Positions 43,276-55,115 are shown, counted from the first letter of the stretch. The stretch: DNA of 64,000 bases from Emiliania huxleyi CCMP1516 (GCF_000372725.1 NW_005202428.1:2087499-2151498); one strand, 5' to 3'. Notes: a model not told the origin generated them from the letters alone. Program-made: numbers and translations.

Positions 43276-43639
43276 GGCTCGGGCTCCAGCCTACTTGACC
43301 CCGCCTGTCTGGGCTCTGGCAGGCCGCGCAGCGAAGCGACAATGGCAACCCCCCCCCCCCCCCAAAAAAAAACACACACACACCCTACCTACTACCACCA
43401 CTACCAACACTACCAACACCGCCACCTGGACCAAACAAGCAAGGCCAGTTTGTTAGGTTAGGTTAGGAGAGATTGTAGGTTAGGTAGTAAGGTGAAGGAA
43501 GAACAGTCTGTCTGGCTCGGACTGCGGGGACTGGGACATCACCGCGACAACAAAAAAAAATTCTTCTTTTCTCTCCAACGCGAAGAGATCTCTCTCTCCA
43601 AACGCGTTGGAGTTTGTTGTCTTGTAATGGGAGAGAGAG

Positions 43640-43743
43640 ATTTTTAGCAATACCAAACAACTCTATAACACTTACACGTCATTTGTTTGTTTGGGGAGAG
43701 AGATTTTAGCAATACCAAACAACTCTAACACTCACACGTCATG
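43640..43743 (+). repeat. Two tandem copies of dispersed family A
   Basis: GAGAGAGATTTTTAGCAATA ... CTTACACGTCATTTG followed by GAGAGAGATTTTAGCAATAC ... CTCACACGTCATGAC, about 56 bp apart. Confidence 0.8.
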
Positions 43744-45007
43744 ACTAATGTTGTGTGTTTTGTTTGTATGGGTGGACGCGGGTCAGAAGCCGACGACACG
43801 CGCGCGATCGCCGAGCGACACACACACACAGACAACACACAAGCTCACAAGACACTCAGCCAGCTGGCCACACATCCCGAGTAAGCGTATACGGCGGCAT
43901 CGCGTTGGAATGCGGAGATAGTAACTACTCTCTGTGGTGCCCCCTTTGGCACTTTACTCCTGTCCCGCGTGACCCTCTGTCTCACATGAGTTTCGTCCCA
44001 CACTGGGCAAATCGGCCGATTTCCCTCCCGCTAAATCATCACGGCCCCGTAACACCCTCCACGCGCGGTCAAAGGCTTCCCAGGGCCGGTCCATGACATG
44101 AACCGATAGACACAAGCAAAAAAAACCGCACCTCTAAGCTTATCGGGCACCCCGAGGCCCATACGGCGTCCCGGCGGGCCCCGGCGGAGGTCCGGCGCGG
44201 CGCTCCAAATCCGCACTTCGCGAGCTTCTACGGGAGTTCACGCGGCCTCTCCGCCTCGTGAGGCACACCCCACACCAACCACGAGCCCTGGGGCCGTGGG
44301 CGGACCTTTGGCCGCGGCGTCCGGAGCTTTAGTCGTCGAACATCGGCCGCCAACTAGGCCGTCGAGCGAACGTGTCCGGAGAGGCTCTCGGATGGGTCCG
44401 GCAGCGGTCCCATAGACCCAGAAGCTCGCCCCGGCGGAGCACTCACGGCTCGACCCCCGCCCCTGGTCACCCAGACGTGCCCTTGGACAGCCGTAGGGGC
44501 TCGCATGACGACGTTGGCGCCCGCGACGACGCCCTCCCCGACGACGTCGCATCTGGCAGACTACTCGGGCGCGGCGGCGCGGAGGATCACATGGTTTGGG
44601 ACTCTGAGCGATGGCAGAGGCCTTTTACTGCAAACGAGGACGCCCCGCGAGGCCCCGTTGGCCGGGAGTGGTGAGTGGGACCATAAACAAGCACTATATC
44701 CCCTACCGCGACCAGCCCACACACAGCCCAAACCGCTGCCAAACCGGCCCTGGTCACGCAGGCGGGGAGGCTGCCGGGGCGCCCAAACAGTCCCTCACGA
44801 ACGCCACACGGGCCACCACGGCCCGTCCGGCGGCCCGAGTGCCGCCCCACACCCGCCCGACGCCCTCGGCCAGCCAGCGCCCACTCTGAGAGGCTTCACC
44901 GCCGCCAGCGCGCCGAGCGCGCCGCCCTCTCCTCGCGCCACACGGGCCCCTGGCCGCACGCCCGAGAGGCGGCCCATAATTTGAGTCGAGACGCGCCGCC
45001 GGCCAGC

Positions 45008-45107
45008 NNNNNNNNNNNNNNNNNNNNNNNNNNNNNNNNNNNNNNNNNNNNNNNNNNNNNNNNNNNNNNNNNNNNNNNNNNNNNNNNNNNNNNNNNNNNN
45101 NNNNNNN
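45008..45107. other. Assembly gap (100 N)
   Basis: Exactly 100 N. It borders the G-rich block that follows, which is probably what broke the assembly. Confidence 1.
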
Positions 45108-46105
45108 GTCGAGCCTCGTTGCGTGTGCACCCTCGTAGATCGCGTGAAGGGTTGCTGTTGGTGCAGAGCGCCTCTGGTCACCATGACGTCGGTTTTGATG
45201 TCGTCGGCGCTCTCGGAGGCGGTGGTCTCGTGGGTGGCGGCGAGGGCGGCGGTGGCGAGGGAGGCGGCGGCGATGGCGGGGGCGGGCTTGGGGGCGGAGG
45301 GCTGGGCGGTGGTGGTGATGGTGGCGGAGGGCTGGGCGGCGGCGGGGATGGTGGCGGAGGCGACGGCGGCGGCGGCGACGGCGGAGGCGGGCTTGGCGGG
45401 GGCGGGGAGGGCGGTGGTGGCGAGGGAGGTGGTGGCGATGGCGGCGGCGGTGATGGCGGCGGCCGCGACGGAGGGGGCGGTGAGGGCGGCGGCGGAGAGG
45501 GAGGCGGCGGCGATGGCGGAGGCGGCGAGGGAGGAGGGGGTGAGGGCGGGGGCGCGGCTTGGTGGCGGAGGGCTCGGCGGCGGAGGCGATGGAGGAGGCG
45601 GGGAAGGCGGAGGGGGCGACGGCGGCGGGGGCGATGGAGGGGGCGGCGAGGGCGGTGGCGGTGACGGGGGCGGCGGCGACGGCGGCGGTGGGGATGGCGG
45701 CGGGGGGGAAGGTGGCGGGGGCGAGGGCGGCGTGCTCGCGACGGCGGCGCCGAGTCGCCCCGAGCGGAGCACGGCCAAAGGTCTGAGACGCGGGGAGGGC
45801 GGGGCGGGAGGTCGTCGTGGGGGCGTGGAGGCGCGGAGGCGGCGTGCGGGGACGCGCGGAGGGCGGCGGTGGTGTGTGGGAAGTGGGCGAGGGAGAGCTG
45901 AGGCGGCCGGCGGTGGTGGCGGGAGCAGCGGAGGCGACGGCGTCGGAGGGGGTGGGGGGGAGGGAAACGGCGGCGGCTGTGGCGGAGACAGCGGCAGCGG
46001 CGGTGGCGAGGGCCTAGCCTGAGGGGGAGGGGGTGGGGGAGGGGATGAGGACGGTGAGGGCGGCTGGGGCGGCCGGGAAGGCAACACAGGCGAGGCGCGG
46101 CGCAC
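45108..46105 (-). repeat. SPPPP-type Pro-rich low-complexity block (possible wall-protein exon)
   Basis: The + strand is GGCGGN repeats. Two minus frames are long and open, giving repeated [10 protein letters not shown] and an upstream basic/Pro region from about 46105. Such repeats form the hydroxyproline-rich rod of algal pherophorin/extensin-like proteins, which P4H enzymes modify. No globular domain is attached here, so a real gene is unproven; the block at 1-575 is alike. Confidence 0.5.
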
Positions 46106-47331
46106 CTCAAACTCGAGCGAGTAGCGGGAATATCACCCGCTGCTCCGGCGGGAGATTGCTCCCCCGCCGCCCCCTGGGTCACCCCGAGTGACCTCGCAGC
46201 CCACGCCGTGAGGCGCTGCTGTCAGAGGGGTTTATCACCGCCGTATCAACCCCACACTGGCCGCCGAGGGGCCCGGCGGGCTGAGGCGCGCGAGGCGGCT
46301 TTTGCTCCCGCGGGGCGGCTCTACCCGTCTCAGCACGGCGTCCCGAGGTGTAGCCGTGTACCTGGCGGCAGGGCCATCACTCACGCGCCTACTCGCGGCA
46401 CGAGGGAAGGTGTGACGCGACCGCGAGAGGCGAGATGGGTGATGGCGAGACAGTCGTTTGGCCCGTTTGAGGCTGAAAGGATGACCGCGGACGATGAGGG
46501 CGACGATTCATCGCGGCTACTGAGCAGGCAAGGTCCGGACCTACAGGATGGAGGGGCGAGTAGTGAGACTCGGGACCATATCTTCGCGTCGAGAGACGAA
46601 AATCCGGATTGTTGGCGCCAGCCGCCGCCGGCCGCCGAACGTCACTTAAGGGAACTGCGCGACGACGACGACATTTCTGAGGTGGAGCGTTCACCACCGC
46701 CCTTCCCATGGTGTTTGCCGGTCGGGGGGGCGTCGGCAGCACCGCCGTTCCGCGCGGATGTTGCAAACGGTGGCTCGGGGCACCTATCTCGGCAGCCCCG
46801 GGGCGGGAGCCGAGGAGGGGCAGCCGTTGCGGTGGCGCCATCGCAGCTCGGCGGCGCGTGGGGAGCCGAGCGGCTCCCAGCGATCCCGCGAGAGAAGGGC
46901 CCGCATCCGTCCCGGATGCCGCGCCCACGCTGCCCGACGCAAGCGCCAGATGGGAGAGGAGGTTGGCAGCCTTTCTGCGCTTCGAGGTGCAAGAGAGAAC
47001 TTGTCGCCCTTTGTATTTAGCGGGAGGAAGCCAGGTGGGGTTTAGCCCATTCTGCCCTCGATTGTGTGTGTCACGCGCCTCCTCCTAGTTCGGTTCTGCC
47101 GAACTGCGGTCGTATCGTAGCTCTCTTTCTGCTCTTGTTTGTACTTGGCCTATACTCTCGGCCTCCTCCGCGCGCCGCCGGGCGCGAGTGGGAGCCCTCG
47201 TGCTCCCGCAATCAAAGTAGCCGGGAAAGACCCCATCAACAGGGGCCAAAACCCACTCATCACGGGCAGGCGTTGCTTCGGTGCCCACCGCCGCGACGCC
47301 GCACCGGAGCAGAAGCACCGGAGCAGAAGCC
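46106..47331. other. Interval with one possible ORF
   Basis: ATG 46442 to 47020 (+) gives an acidic/Pro-rich 192-residue frame (ARQSFGPFEAERMTADDEGD ... ELRDDDDISEVERSPPPFPW). It could be coding but shows no domain. 47040-47330 is the likely 5' flank of the poly(A) polymerase gene, with GCACCGGAGCAGAA twice near 47300-47325. Confidence 0.25.
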
Positions 47332-49361
47332 ATGCCCTCCGAGCCCTCCGAGAGAGAGCTGCAGGCCTTCTGCTTCACCGTGCTGCAGCGGCAGCCGCCA
47401 GCGAGGCGCGTCGACCTGCTCTCCGTCGCCTCGCAGCCGTGGGCGGCGGCGCTGCGCCAGCTGCAGCGGGTGGCGGCGGCAGCCGCCCACCGCGGCATCT
47501 TCTTCAGCGTCGACGAGGCGTCTGGCGCACGCGCGAGTGGGCTACGGAGCAAAACGCGGCCGGAGGGCAGCAGGCTCCCGCAGCTCGCGACTACATTTGT
47601 GCACCCATCGATGGGTTCCGCCGGGCTGGTCGACCGCTGGCCCGACTCGGCGGGCGAGGCGGCGCAGCGCGCGGCCGAGGCGCGGCTCCTCTCCACGATC
47701 CGGCTCAGCGACGGCGTCGTCGTCCTCACCGAGGAGTCTGTCTCCTCGGACGCGGCGCTGCGGGCGACGTGGCAGGCGCTGCTGCTCCTCTCGCACTCGC
47801 GGTTCGCCTCTGCGCCCTCGAAGTGGTCCATCGGACCCGCCGCGGCGGCGGCCGCGGCGCTGCCGCTCGCCCGCTGGTTCGAGAAGGCCGGCTGGTTCTC
47901 GCTCGGCGCGTGGGTTGCCTCGCGGCTGGACGTCGCCCTCACGAGGTTATGCCTCCGGGACGCCTCTGGGCCCTCTGCCACTCCTCCGCCACTCCTCCAC
48001 GGCCAGTCTGCGCCCTCCCTCCCTCCCTCTCACGCCCTCCCTCGCCTCCTCCGCCAGCGGCATCCTCACCCTCCACGCGGGAGGTGCGCCTGCCGGGACA
48101 GGGGCCGCCGGGACAGAGAGAGTCCCGACATCGAGCCGAGATGCAGCCGAGATGCAGCCGAGGTGCAGCCGAGATGCAGCCGAGATGCAGCCGAGGTGCA
48201 GCCGAGGTGCAGCCGAGGTGCAGCCGAGATGCAGCCGAGGTGCAGCCGAGGTGCAGCCGAGATGCAGCCGAGATGCAGCCGAGATGCAGCCGAGGTGCAG
48301 CCGAGATGTAGCCAGGCTGTCCGGCGGTAGGCGCGCCCGCCCGCGCGCCGCGGCCGCGGCCCGACTGGTGGAAGGCGGTGCCGTGGCGGCGGAGGCTGCA
48401 GGCGCTGCGCGTTGCCGCCGCCGCGCTCCGCGAGGCGCTCGGCCAGCGGGAGCGCGTGCGCTCGGTGATGCGAGCTAGCCAGGGCGGAGGCGGTAACGCC
48501 GGAGGCGGCGGCGGCGGAGGCGGCAACGGCGGCGGCGGCAACGGCGGCGGCGGCCTTCCACCCTCGCTCGACAGCCTCCGCGAGCTGGCCTGCGCCCTCG
48601 GCGCCACAGGCGACGGCGCCCCGTCCGAGGGGGCCGCGGCCAGCGAGCGCCGCGGCGGGATCCTCCGCGCCCTCGCTTTGGGTCTGCACGGCGGCGGCGC
48701 GCGGTTCCTGGCGGAGGTGTACGAGCGGCCGCTGTGGCTGGTCGCGACGCCGAGCGACAAGGCGCTCACGAGGCTCGGCCGCACACTGCTCGCGTGGCAC
48801 GCAGACTCGGTGGGGGAGGCGCTCGTGCGCGAGGAGGCGGCGGCGGCGGAGGCGGTGGCAGCGGCTGCGGCGGCGGAGGCCGCAGCGGCGGCGGAGGCGG
48901 CGGAGGTGGCGCGGCGGGGGGAGGGGCAGCGCAGCTCTGAGCGGGCCGTGGCCGCGGGAGCGAGCGACGAGAGCGACGAGGTGGGAAGCGCTGCGAGCGA
49001 GGCTGCAAGTGAGGAGTTGAGCTGCGGCGACGAGGCGGAGGGGGAGGCTTGCGCGGCGGCACCGGAGGGGGGTGGCGCAGAGTCAGACACGGGAGGCAGG
49101 GCGTGGTCTCCGCGCGAGACGAGCGGCGTGTCGGCGGGCGCAGGGGCGGAGGCGGAGGAGGAGGAGGCGGGAGGGGCGGCGGACGCGGCGGAGGAGAGGT
49201 GGGAGGAGGACGATTTGCCCCCTCCGCTGCCGCCGCCGCGCCAACGGCCGGCGCCCCACCGGGCAGAGGCGCTGCATGCCCCTCCTCCGCTCGCCCTCGA
49301 CTCGCTCAGCCTGCAGCTGCGGACGCTGCTGGAGGCGCAGTCTCCAGCCCCATCAACGGCT

Positions 49362-49396
<35 letters not shown>

Positions 49397-52300
49397 CGAC
49401 CCGATCCTGGCGCCACCCGAGGGGGGCGTCACGGCAGGGAGCATCGGCAGCGGCGAGCCGTCGCCGCCGCTGCTGCGCGCGTATTCCGAGGGGACCGGAG
49501 GCGGCACGGGTTGCCGCGCGGCGCGCGACGGCGAGCTGGGCAGCCGTCAGCGGCTGCGGTACGCAGACGTGCTCACCACGCCGCGTCGGAGGATGGCCGG
49601 AGCCCCGGCTGCGCGTCGGCCGCGCGCCGCTGCATTGGACGAGAGCCCGCTGAGCGACGACGGCTGCTGCAGCTGCCGGCCGCGGGTGGCGGCGGAGAGG
49701 GCAGGGCCGTGCGACGGGGGGCGGGCCGCCCTGTCGGCGCGCGGCGAGGAGACCGATTGCGCGGCCCAGTACGACAGCGGAGGCGGCGGCTCCGCCGTCC
49801 GGCACCGCGAGGCGCGGGTCACGGCCTGACGAGCGCTCCACCGAGACGGACCGAGATGGACCGAGGTTGACCGAGGTTAGGCGCGGCCGCGGTCGGCCGA
49901 GCGCTCCGCCTGCCGCCGGGACGCCAAGCAAGGCGCGAGCCCGTGCGGCCTCGCCTCGATTGGCTCGCCACCCGCCCAGAGCAGCCCCGGCGGCGTCGCC
50001 GGCGGCTCCGGCCGCGGGCGTGCTCCCGCGCTGTCGCCGTCGGGCGTCACGGGCGCGAGGCAGGGGCACTCAGATGCGGAGGACACGTCCTTTCCGTCTG
50101 GCGAGCACCCTGGAAGCCACACCGTACTCGACTGCACTCCACTCTACTCAAGCCGGGTGCCCATGCAACATGTACATGTACTCCACTGCACTCAGCTGCA
50201 CTCGATTCGTATGCACTACCCTCGCGAGGCCTCGTGGTAGCCTGCTCTCGCACCTGCTCGCGTAGGCAGGGGCACCCCTCGCCGGCGGCCACCACCAGCT
50301 CGCTGCCGTCGCCACTCCGCCTCCCCCTCTCGCTGGCGTCGGAGGCCCTCCCGCCCTCGCTGGCGGCGGAGCCGCTCGCCCCGCGCTGCCTTGCCCGGCA
50401 CGACGCCACGACGCAGACCGAGTCGCCGCTGCCGGGCGGCTGCGGCGAGCCGGACACGGACGGCCGAGCGGCGGCGGCGAGGCGAGTGGCGGAGGCGACG
50501 GCGGCGGCGCACGCTTGCTGCCGCACTTGCTCGTGCGGCGGGCCCGCGTCGAGCGCGGCGTCTGCTCATTTTGGCGCCGCTGGAGGCGTGGAGGTGGGCA
50601 GTGCCGCCACCGGCTGCAGTCAGCTTGGGGGAGGCGCCGCCGCCGCCGCTGCCGCCGCGGCGGCGGCGGCCGCCGCCGAGAACGCGACGCTGCGTGCGGC
50701 GGTGGCGAGGCTCGAGGCGGAGGTGGTCTCTCTATCCGGCACGCTCGGTGGGCAGCTGCCCCTGCTCGGCACCTGCGCCGGCGGGCTGGCTGGTGGCCTT
50801 TCGCCGGCGTGCAGCTGGAAGGGCGCGAGCGTCCCCTCCTCCGCCGTCGCCGCGAGCGTCCCGCCCGCGCTCGCCCCCCCGGCGTCGTGTCAGCTCTCGC
50901 TCGCGGCGGCGCGCCTCTCCGCCACCGCGGCGCACATCGCTCAGCTCGCCGCCACCGCCGCCGCCGCGCCGCTCGACGCCTTCTACGCCGCGCTCTCGGA
51001 CGACATCGCCGCCTTCGAGGCGCACTGCTCGCAGGAGCGGCTGCGGCACGAGACGGCGCATGTGGCCGCCATCGCAAAGGTGCGTTCGGCGGTCAACTTG
51101 CTCTGGCCGCGGGCGCAGGTGCGGCCCTTTGGCTCGTACGCCACCGGCCTGATGCGGCCCGGCTCCGACATCGACCTCGTCGTCTCGCTCCCGCAAGTGC
51201 GGACGACCAAGGCGATGCCGGACGCGCCTGGCGCCCTCGAGGGGCGCAACGCAATCCCCAAGGACACGTGGCACGCGTCGCTCGCGCGCTGCCTGCTCCA
51301 CCAGGCGTGGGTCATCGCCGACACCGTGCGCGTCGTCCCGGCAAAGGTGCCGATCGTCTCGTTCGCCACGCGCTACACGGTCGGCGGCGGCGCGCCCTTG
51401 CGGCTCGACGTCTCCTTCGAGTCGGCGCTACACCTCGGCCTCTACACCAACGACTTTGTCCACGCGGCGCTGCGCGAGCACCCGCCGCTCCGGCCGCTGC
51501 TCCTCGTGCTCAAGCACTTCCTCGCGCGACGCTCCCTCGACAAGCCCTACCTCGGCGGCCTCTCCGCCTACGGCCTCCTCCTCCTCGTGCTGCGCTTTCT
51601 GCAGGCGCTCGACGCGGCGCCGCCCGAGGGGGGCGCGCTGCGCTCGCTGGGCGGCATCTTTGCGCGCCTGCTCCACTTTTACGGCACCGTCTTTGACCCC
51701 ACCGTCACCGGAGTGGCGGTCTCGTGCAACGGGCGGCTGGGCGAGCCTGCGACCCGTGGCCGCTCAGCTCGTCGAGTGGGTTAGCTCACAGGGCGGGCGC
51801 CGACTGAGTAGGCGAGTTTGTGGCGCGCAACCGCGGCGGCGCGCCCAGCCCGTGGCCGGTCCCGCAGGCGGCGCATTCCCCCGCAAACCCGCGCGCGCAG
51901 CCCCCGCCGCTCTCGTCGCTCGTAGCGGCGTCACCGACGCTCAGCACGACAACAATCGGCACGGCAGCGGCCGCCGTCCCCGCTGTCCCTCCCGCGGCGG
52001 GCGACCCTCCCGCCCCTATGCCCGCCCCTCTGCTCTCCAGCTCGCCCCTCGGCCCCAAGAGGGAGGGGGGCGCGGCCGAGGCGCAGGCCGGTCCGACGGC
52101 GGGCGGCGCAGAGACGCCCGCGCGGCCGCCGAGCAGCGCGGGCGTCGGCGGCGGCGGCGGAGGAGGAGGAGGAGGAGGAGGGGGAGCGCGGCGGCGGCCC
52201 GCCTCGGAGGCGGGCGACTGGAGCCCTGCCCTGGACCTGCTGGAGATGGGCGGGTCGCAGCGGCCCCGACCGGCGGAGGTCGGCTGTGGCGTTGGGCTCA

Positions 52301-52725
52301 CGCGCACCGGGTCGGGGCTCGGGCTCGGCGTCCCGATCCCATGGGGCGGCGGTCACGGGAGTGCCGGCCGGCCGCGGCCGAGCAGCGGCGGCGCGTCGCG
52401 CACCTTTGACCAGAAGTTCTGGTTCGATCCGCTCTACATTGAGGACCCGCTGCGCGAGGACAACAACGTGGGCCGCAACTGCTTCCGCGTGCGCATCATC
52501 CAGCAGGAGCTCGCGCGCGCCGCCAACGTCGTCGCGCAGCTCTCGGCCACAGTGGGCACGGTCGGGGGAGTGGTGAGGAGGGGGTGGGCCGACGTTGCCG
52601 CTGAGTCCACGGGCGAAGTCCCCCATGGAGGCAGTGCTCCGGCAGGGTACGCGCTCGAGCAGACCTTCCCGCTGCTCTCGCAGGTCTTTAGCACCCACCA
52701 GCAGCCGCCGGCCGTGAGTACGTAG
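47332..52725 (+). CDS. Trf4/PAPD5-type non-canonical poly(A) RNA polymerase, large multi-exon
   Basis: Nuclear enzymes of this family add short A-tails to RNAs for exosome decay. ATG 47332 starts a novel N-terminal region (PSEPSERELQAFCFTVLQRQ ... LSDGVVVLTEESVSS). After a repeat-filled intron (about 47945-48320) a long exon has DWWKAVPWRRRLQALRVAAA, Gly-Asn and Ala-rich runs, acidic stretches and PPPPP. The catalytic domain (about 50960-51740) shows FGSYATGLMRPGSDIDLVVS, with the GS motif and DxD, the third Asp in PLRLDVSFESALHLGLYTND, and HPPLRPLLLVLKHFLARRSL then LSAYGL. A GC-AG intron (51741-51811) splits LG|EFVARN. The C-terminal exon has a Gly run and FWFDPLYIEDPLREDNNVGR then NCFRV, the PAP-associated motif. 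All catalytic residues are present. The first exon(s) might be a separate gene. Confidence 0.8.
48126..48312 (+). repeat. Intronic array of AGCCGAGATGC units
   Basis: About 17 copies of an 11-bp unit (CCGAGATGCAG/CCGAGGTGCAG) in the first clear intron of the poly(A) polymerase gene, ending CCGAGATGTAGCC. Confidence 0.9.
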
Positions 52726-52730
52726 TCCTA

Positions 52731-52790
52731 GTGATCTGTGATCTGTGAGGGTCCGCCCGCAGGCGCATTTTGTATACCGAGGCGGTGCCC
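52731..52790 (+). repeat. 60-bp dispersed repeat family C, copy 1
   Basis: GTGATCTGTGATCTGTGAGG ... GTATACCGAGGCGGTGCCC, identical by eye to 55986-56045. Confidence 0.9.
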
Positions 52791-53061
52791 AGTCGTAGAG
52801 ATCGGCAGGTTGTCTACTGTAAAGAAAAGAAAGAAAACGGAAAACCCAAGGGAGTTGTCTGGGAGCTGGGATTTCTCTACTAAGAAAGAAAGAAAACAGA
52901 CAACCCAAGGGAGGGATGGGAGGACGGCACGCCGCCACCACACAGGGATTTTAAGGAGAGGTGTGTGGTGCGCTATCCGTCGCCCACCCTAGGGAGTCTG
53001 GGATTTCTCTACTGCAATAGAGAAAGCCGACGTTTTCTTCATTCTTGCCTGGCGTGCCCAG

Positions 53062-54687
53062 ATGTCGGAGCTTGCTGCCGCAAGCTCCAGCTCCAGCGCG
53101 GTCGTGCCAGCGCAAGCGGTGCCGACCATCAATCGGCCGCTGCCGCCCGTCCCTCCGGAGGCCAGAAGGCTCGTCGAAGGCAAGGAGCCGATCTCCATCT
53201 TGCTCTTTTACCAGTACGTCGAGCCGCCGTGGACCGACAAGGAGTGCTCCTCCGCGCTGAAGCACTTTCTGGCCTTGGGCAAGGAGCACTCGATCTGCGG
53301 CCGCGGCCGCTGCGCCAAGGAGGGCCTCAACTGCACGCTCACCGGCAACGCCGCCGGCCTGCGCGCCTTTTGCGAGGCGCTGCGCGCATGGAAGCCGGAG
53401 CTCTTCAACCAGACTGACTTCAAGTTCACAGACGGCCTGCCCGCGTCGCGCCGCTTCAAGGCGCTCACCGTCCGCAAGACGGACGAGCTCGTCGCGTACG
53501 GTCTCGCCGGCGAGCGCGCTCCGGCGCTCGCCGCGTCATCCGCCAAGCACGTCGAGGCGACCGAGTACCACGAGCTGCTCAAGCAGGTAGCAGTAGCGGT
53601 AGCAGTAGTAGCAGCAGTACCACGAGCTGCTCAAGCAGGTGGCCAGCGGTAGCAGTAGTAGTAGCAGTAGGGCCACGAGCTCAACACCGCTTGCCTCTCC
53701 CGCGAGCGCGCTTCTCCCTCAACCTCTCTCCCCATGCCCCCCAGCCCGACGCGGTCGTGATCGACGTGCGGAACGCGTACGAGTCGGCGATAGGCCACTT
53801 TGCGCCTCCAGAGGGCGGGGCGACGCTGCTTGACCCAAAGATGCGCAACAGCCGCGAGTTTCCAAAGTGGCTCGCGGACGAGAAGACCAAGGAGGCGCTC
53901 TCGGGCAAGAAGGTGCTCATGTACTGCACCGGCGGCATCCGGTGCGAGCGCGCCACCGCCCTGCTCGACGAGATGGTCAAGGCGGACCCGACCTTCCGGA
54001 TCAGCGACATCACGATGGTGCGCGGCGGCGTAGAGCGGTACATGCGCACCTTCCCCGAGGGCGGCTTCTGGAAGGGCAAGAACTACCTCTTCGACCGGCG
54101 GCTCGAACAGGTGCCGGAGGCAAAGTCGTCCGCGGCGCTGGAGGGCGACGTCGAGTCTTGGTGCGCCGTGTGCGCGGCGCCATGGGCGGCGTACCGCGGG
54201 CAGTTCAAGTGCGCGGGGAGGCTGCCTCCGCCCGCCGGTGTGTGCGCAGTGCCGGTCATCGTGAGCAGCCCTAGATACGGAGCACGGTTCTTTGTATTCC
54301 CCCGCACTCGAGAGGACACGGCCTCGACTGCACTCAGCTGTACTCGGATGGAGTCAGCTGTGATCGACTTGTTCACTGTATTCGAGTGCCCTCTCTCTGT
54401 ATGTTCGCCCCGACTCTGGTGGATTCATGTCGCAGGTGTGCAACCGCTGCAGCGACGCCGCCACCGCCGACCCGGCCAGCCTGCGCTGCCCGCTCTGCCA
54501 GGAAGGCTACGTCGCCCCCCAGGCGATGCCAGAGGTTGTGATGGCCGACAAGCGCGCGCCCGACCAGCGCCTCGGCGGCGGGTCGGACGCCACGGGCGCC
54601 GCCGGCGGAGGGCGCGCGCAGACGAAGCTAGCAGCCTTGCCAAAAGGGATGCCACGACATGTCGATGTCCCCGACGACACCCAATAG
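53062..54687 (+). CDS. TSTD2: TSTD2/TrhO-type rhodanese-domain protein (UPF0176)
   Basis: Bacterial relatives (TrhO) hydroxylate tRNA uridine-34; the eukaryotic TSTD2 role is less certain. ATG 53062 opens a Ser/Pro-rich leader. The family's N-terminal domain follows (ISILLFYQYVEPPWTDKECS, EGLNCTLTGNAAGLRAFCEA, DFKFTDGLPASRRFKALTVR). A repeat-rich intron (about 53589-53745) comes next, then the rhodanese domain (AVVIDVRNAYESAIGHFAPP, SREFPKWLADEKTKEAL, KKVLMYCTGGIRCERATALL with the active-site Cys, FPEGGFWKGKNYLFDRR). The Cys-rich tail WCAVCAAPWAAYRGQFKCAG continues after an intron (about 54220-54432) as VCNRCSDAA ... LRCPLCQEGY, matching the zinc-binding end of the family. The stop at 54687 lies inside the next gene's start region. 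Confidence 0.85.
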
Positions 54688-55115
54688 GCGCGCCAAGAAG
54701 CAGAGACCGCTCGCCGAGCCGTCCTCGCGCGTCTTCGTCGGATCGCTGCCGTTCGTCGTCGACGCGACCGCCGTCCGCGACGCGCTCGCCGCGGCGGCCG
54801 GCGCCGCGGCGGGCAGCTGTGCCGAGGTGGAGTGGTTGCGCGACCGGGAGAGCGGACTCTTCTACGGCTCCGCCTTTGTGCAGATGGGTTCGGTCGAGGC
54901 GGCGACGACAGCCGTTGGTCGATCCCGAGACTGCCGAGGCGAGCCGCGAGATCACCCGAGAGGTCACCCTCGATCGGCCGAGATTAGGCGCCGCGCGCGA
55001 GGGGCGCCTCCGGATCGGCAAGCGGAAGCTGCGCCTCAATTTTGCGCCGCTCAAGCCGGGGGAGGAGTGGCCCGCCGTCGGGTTCGTGCAGCGCGAGCGG
55101 CCGCTCTCCGGCTAG
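54659..55115 (+). CDS. Single RRM RNA-binding protein (RBM34/Nop12-like)
   Basis: ATG 54659 or 54665 (MSMSPTTPNRRAKKQRP) gives a basic leader, then RNP2 VFVGSLPFVV, a helix (ATAVRDALAAAAG), and RNP1 GLFYGSAFVQM. After an intron of about 70 nt (54919-54987, rich in CCGAGAT-like motifs) follow GRLRIGKRKLRLNFAPLKPG and the stop at 55115. The motif order and the LRLNFA end resemble RRMs of nucleolar ribosome-assembly factors. The first 29 nt overlap the TSTD2 coding end in another frame. It may be a separate short gene, or a 3' part of the TSTD2 transcript. Confidence 0.65.

Larger units (their letters stand above)
41833..45007. other. Gene-poor tract with dispersed repeats
   Basis: 41985-42030 is a GGTGGC microsatellite. 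42221-42265 is dispersed family B. 42300-42890 has open frames on both strands without domains. 43184-43275 is a CATGCA/CATGTG repeat. 43350-43380 is C- and A-runs. 43440-43490 has TTAGGTTAGG. 43640-43743 has two tandem copies of family A. 44240-44980 has a + frame (DDVGARDDALPDDVASGRLL) I do not recognise. Confidence 0.5.

Noticed and set aside
43440..43490. TTAGGTTAGG as telomere-like sequence
   Set aside because: Only a few degenerate units, in the interior of the scaffold with genes on both sides.
48126..48312. Protein made of AAEMQPRCSRD repeats
   Set aside because: The array is open in several frames because the 11-bp unit lacks stops; it sits in an intron and flanking exons use another frame.
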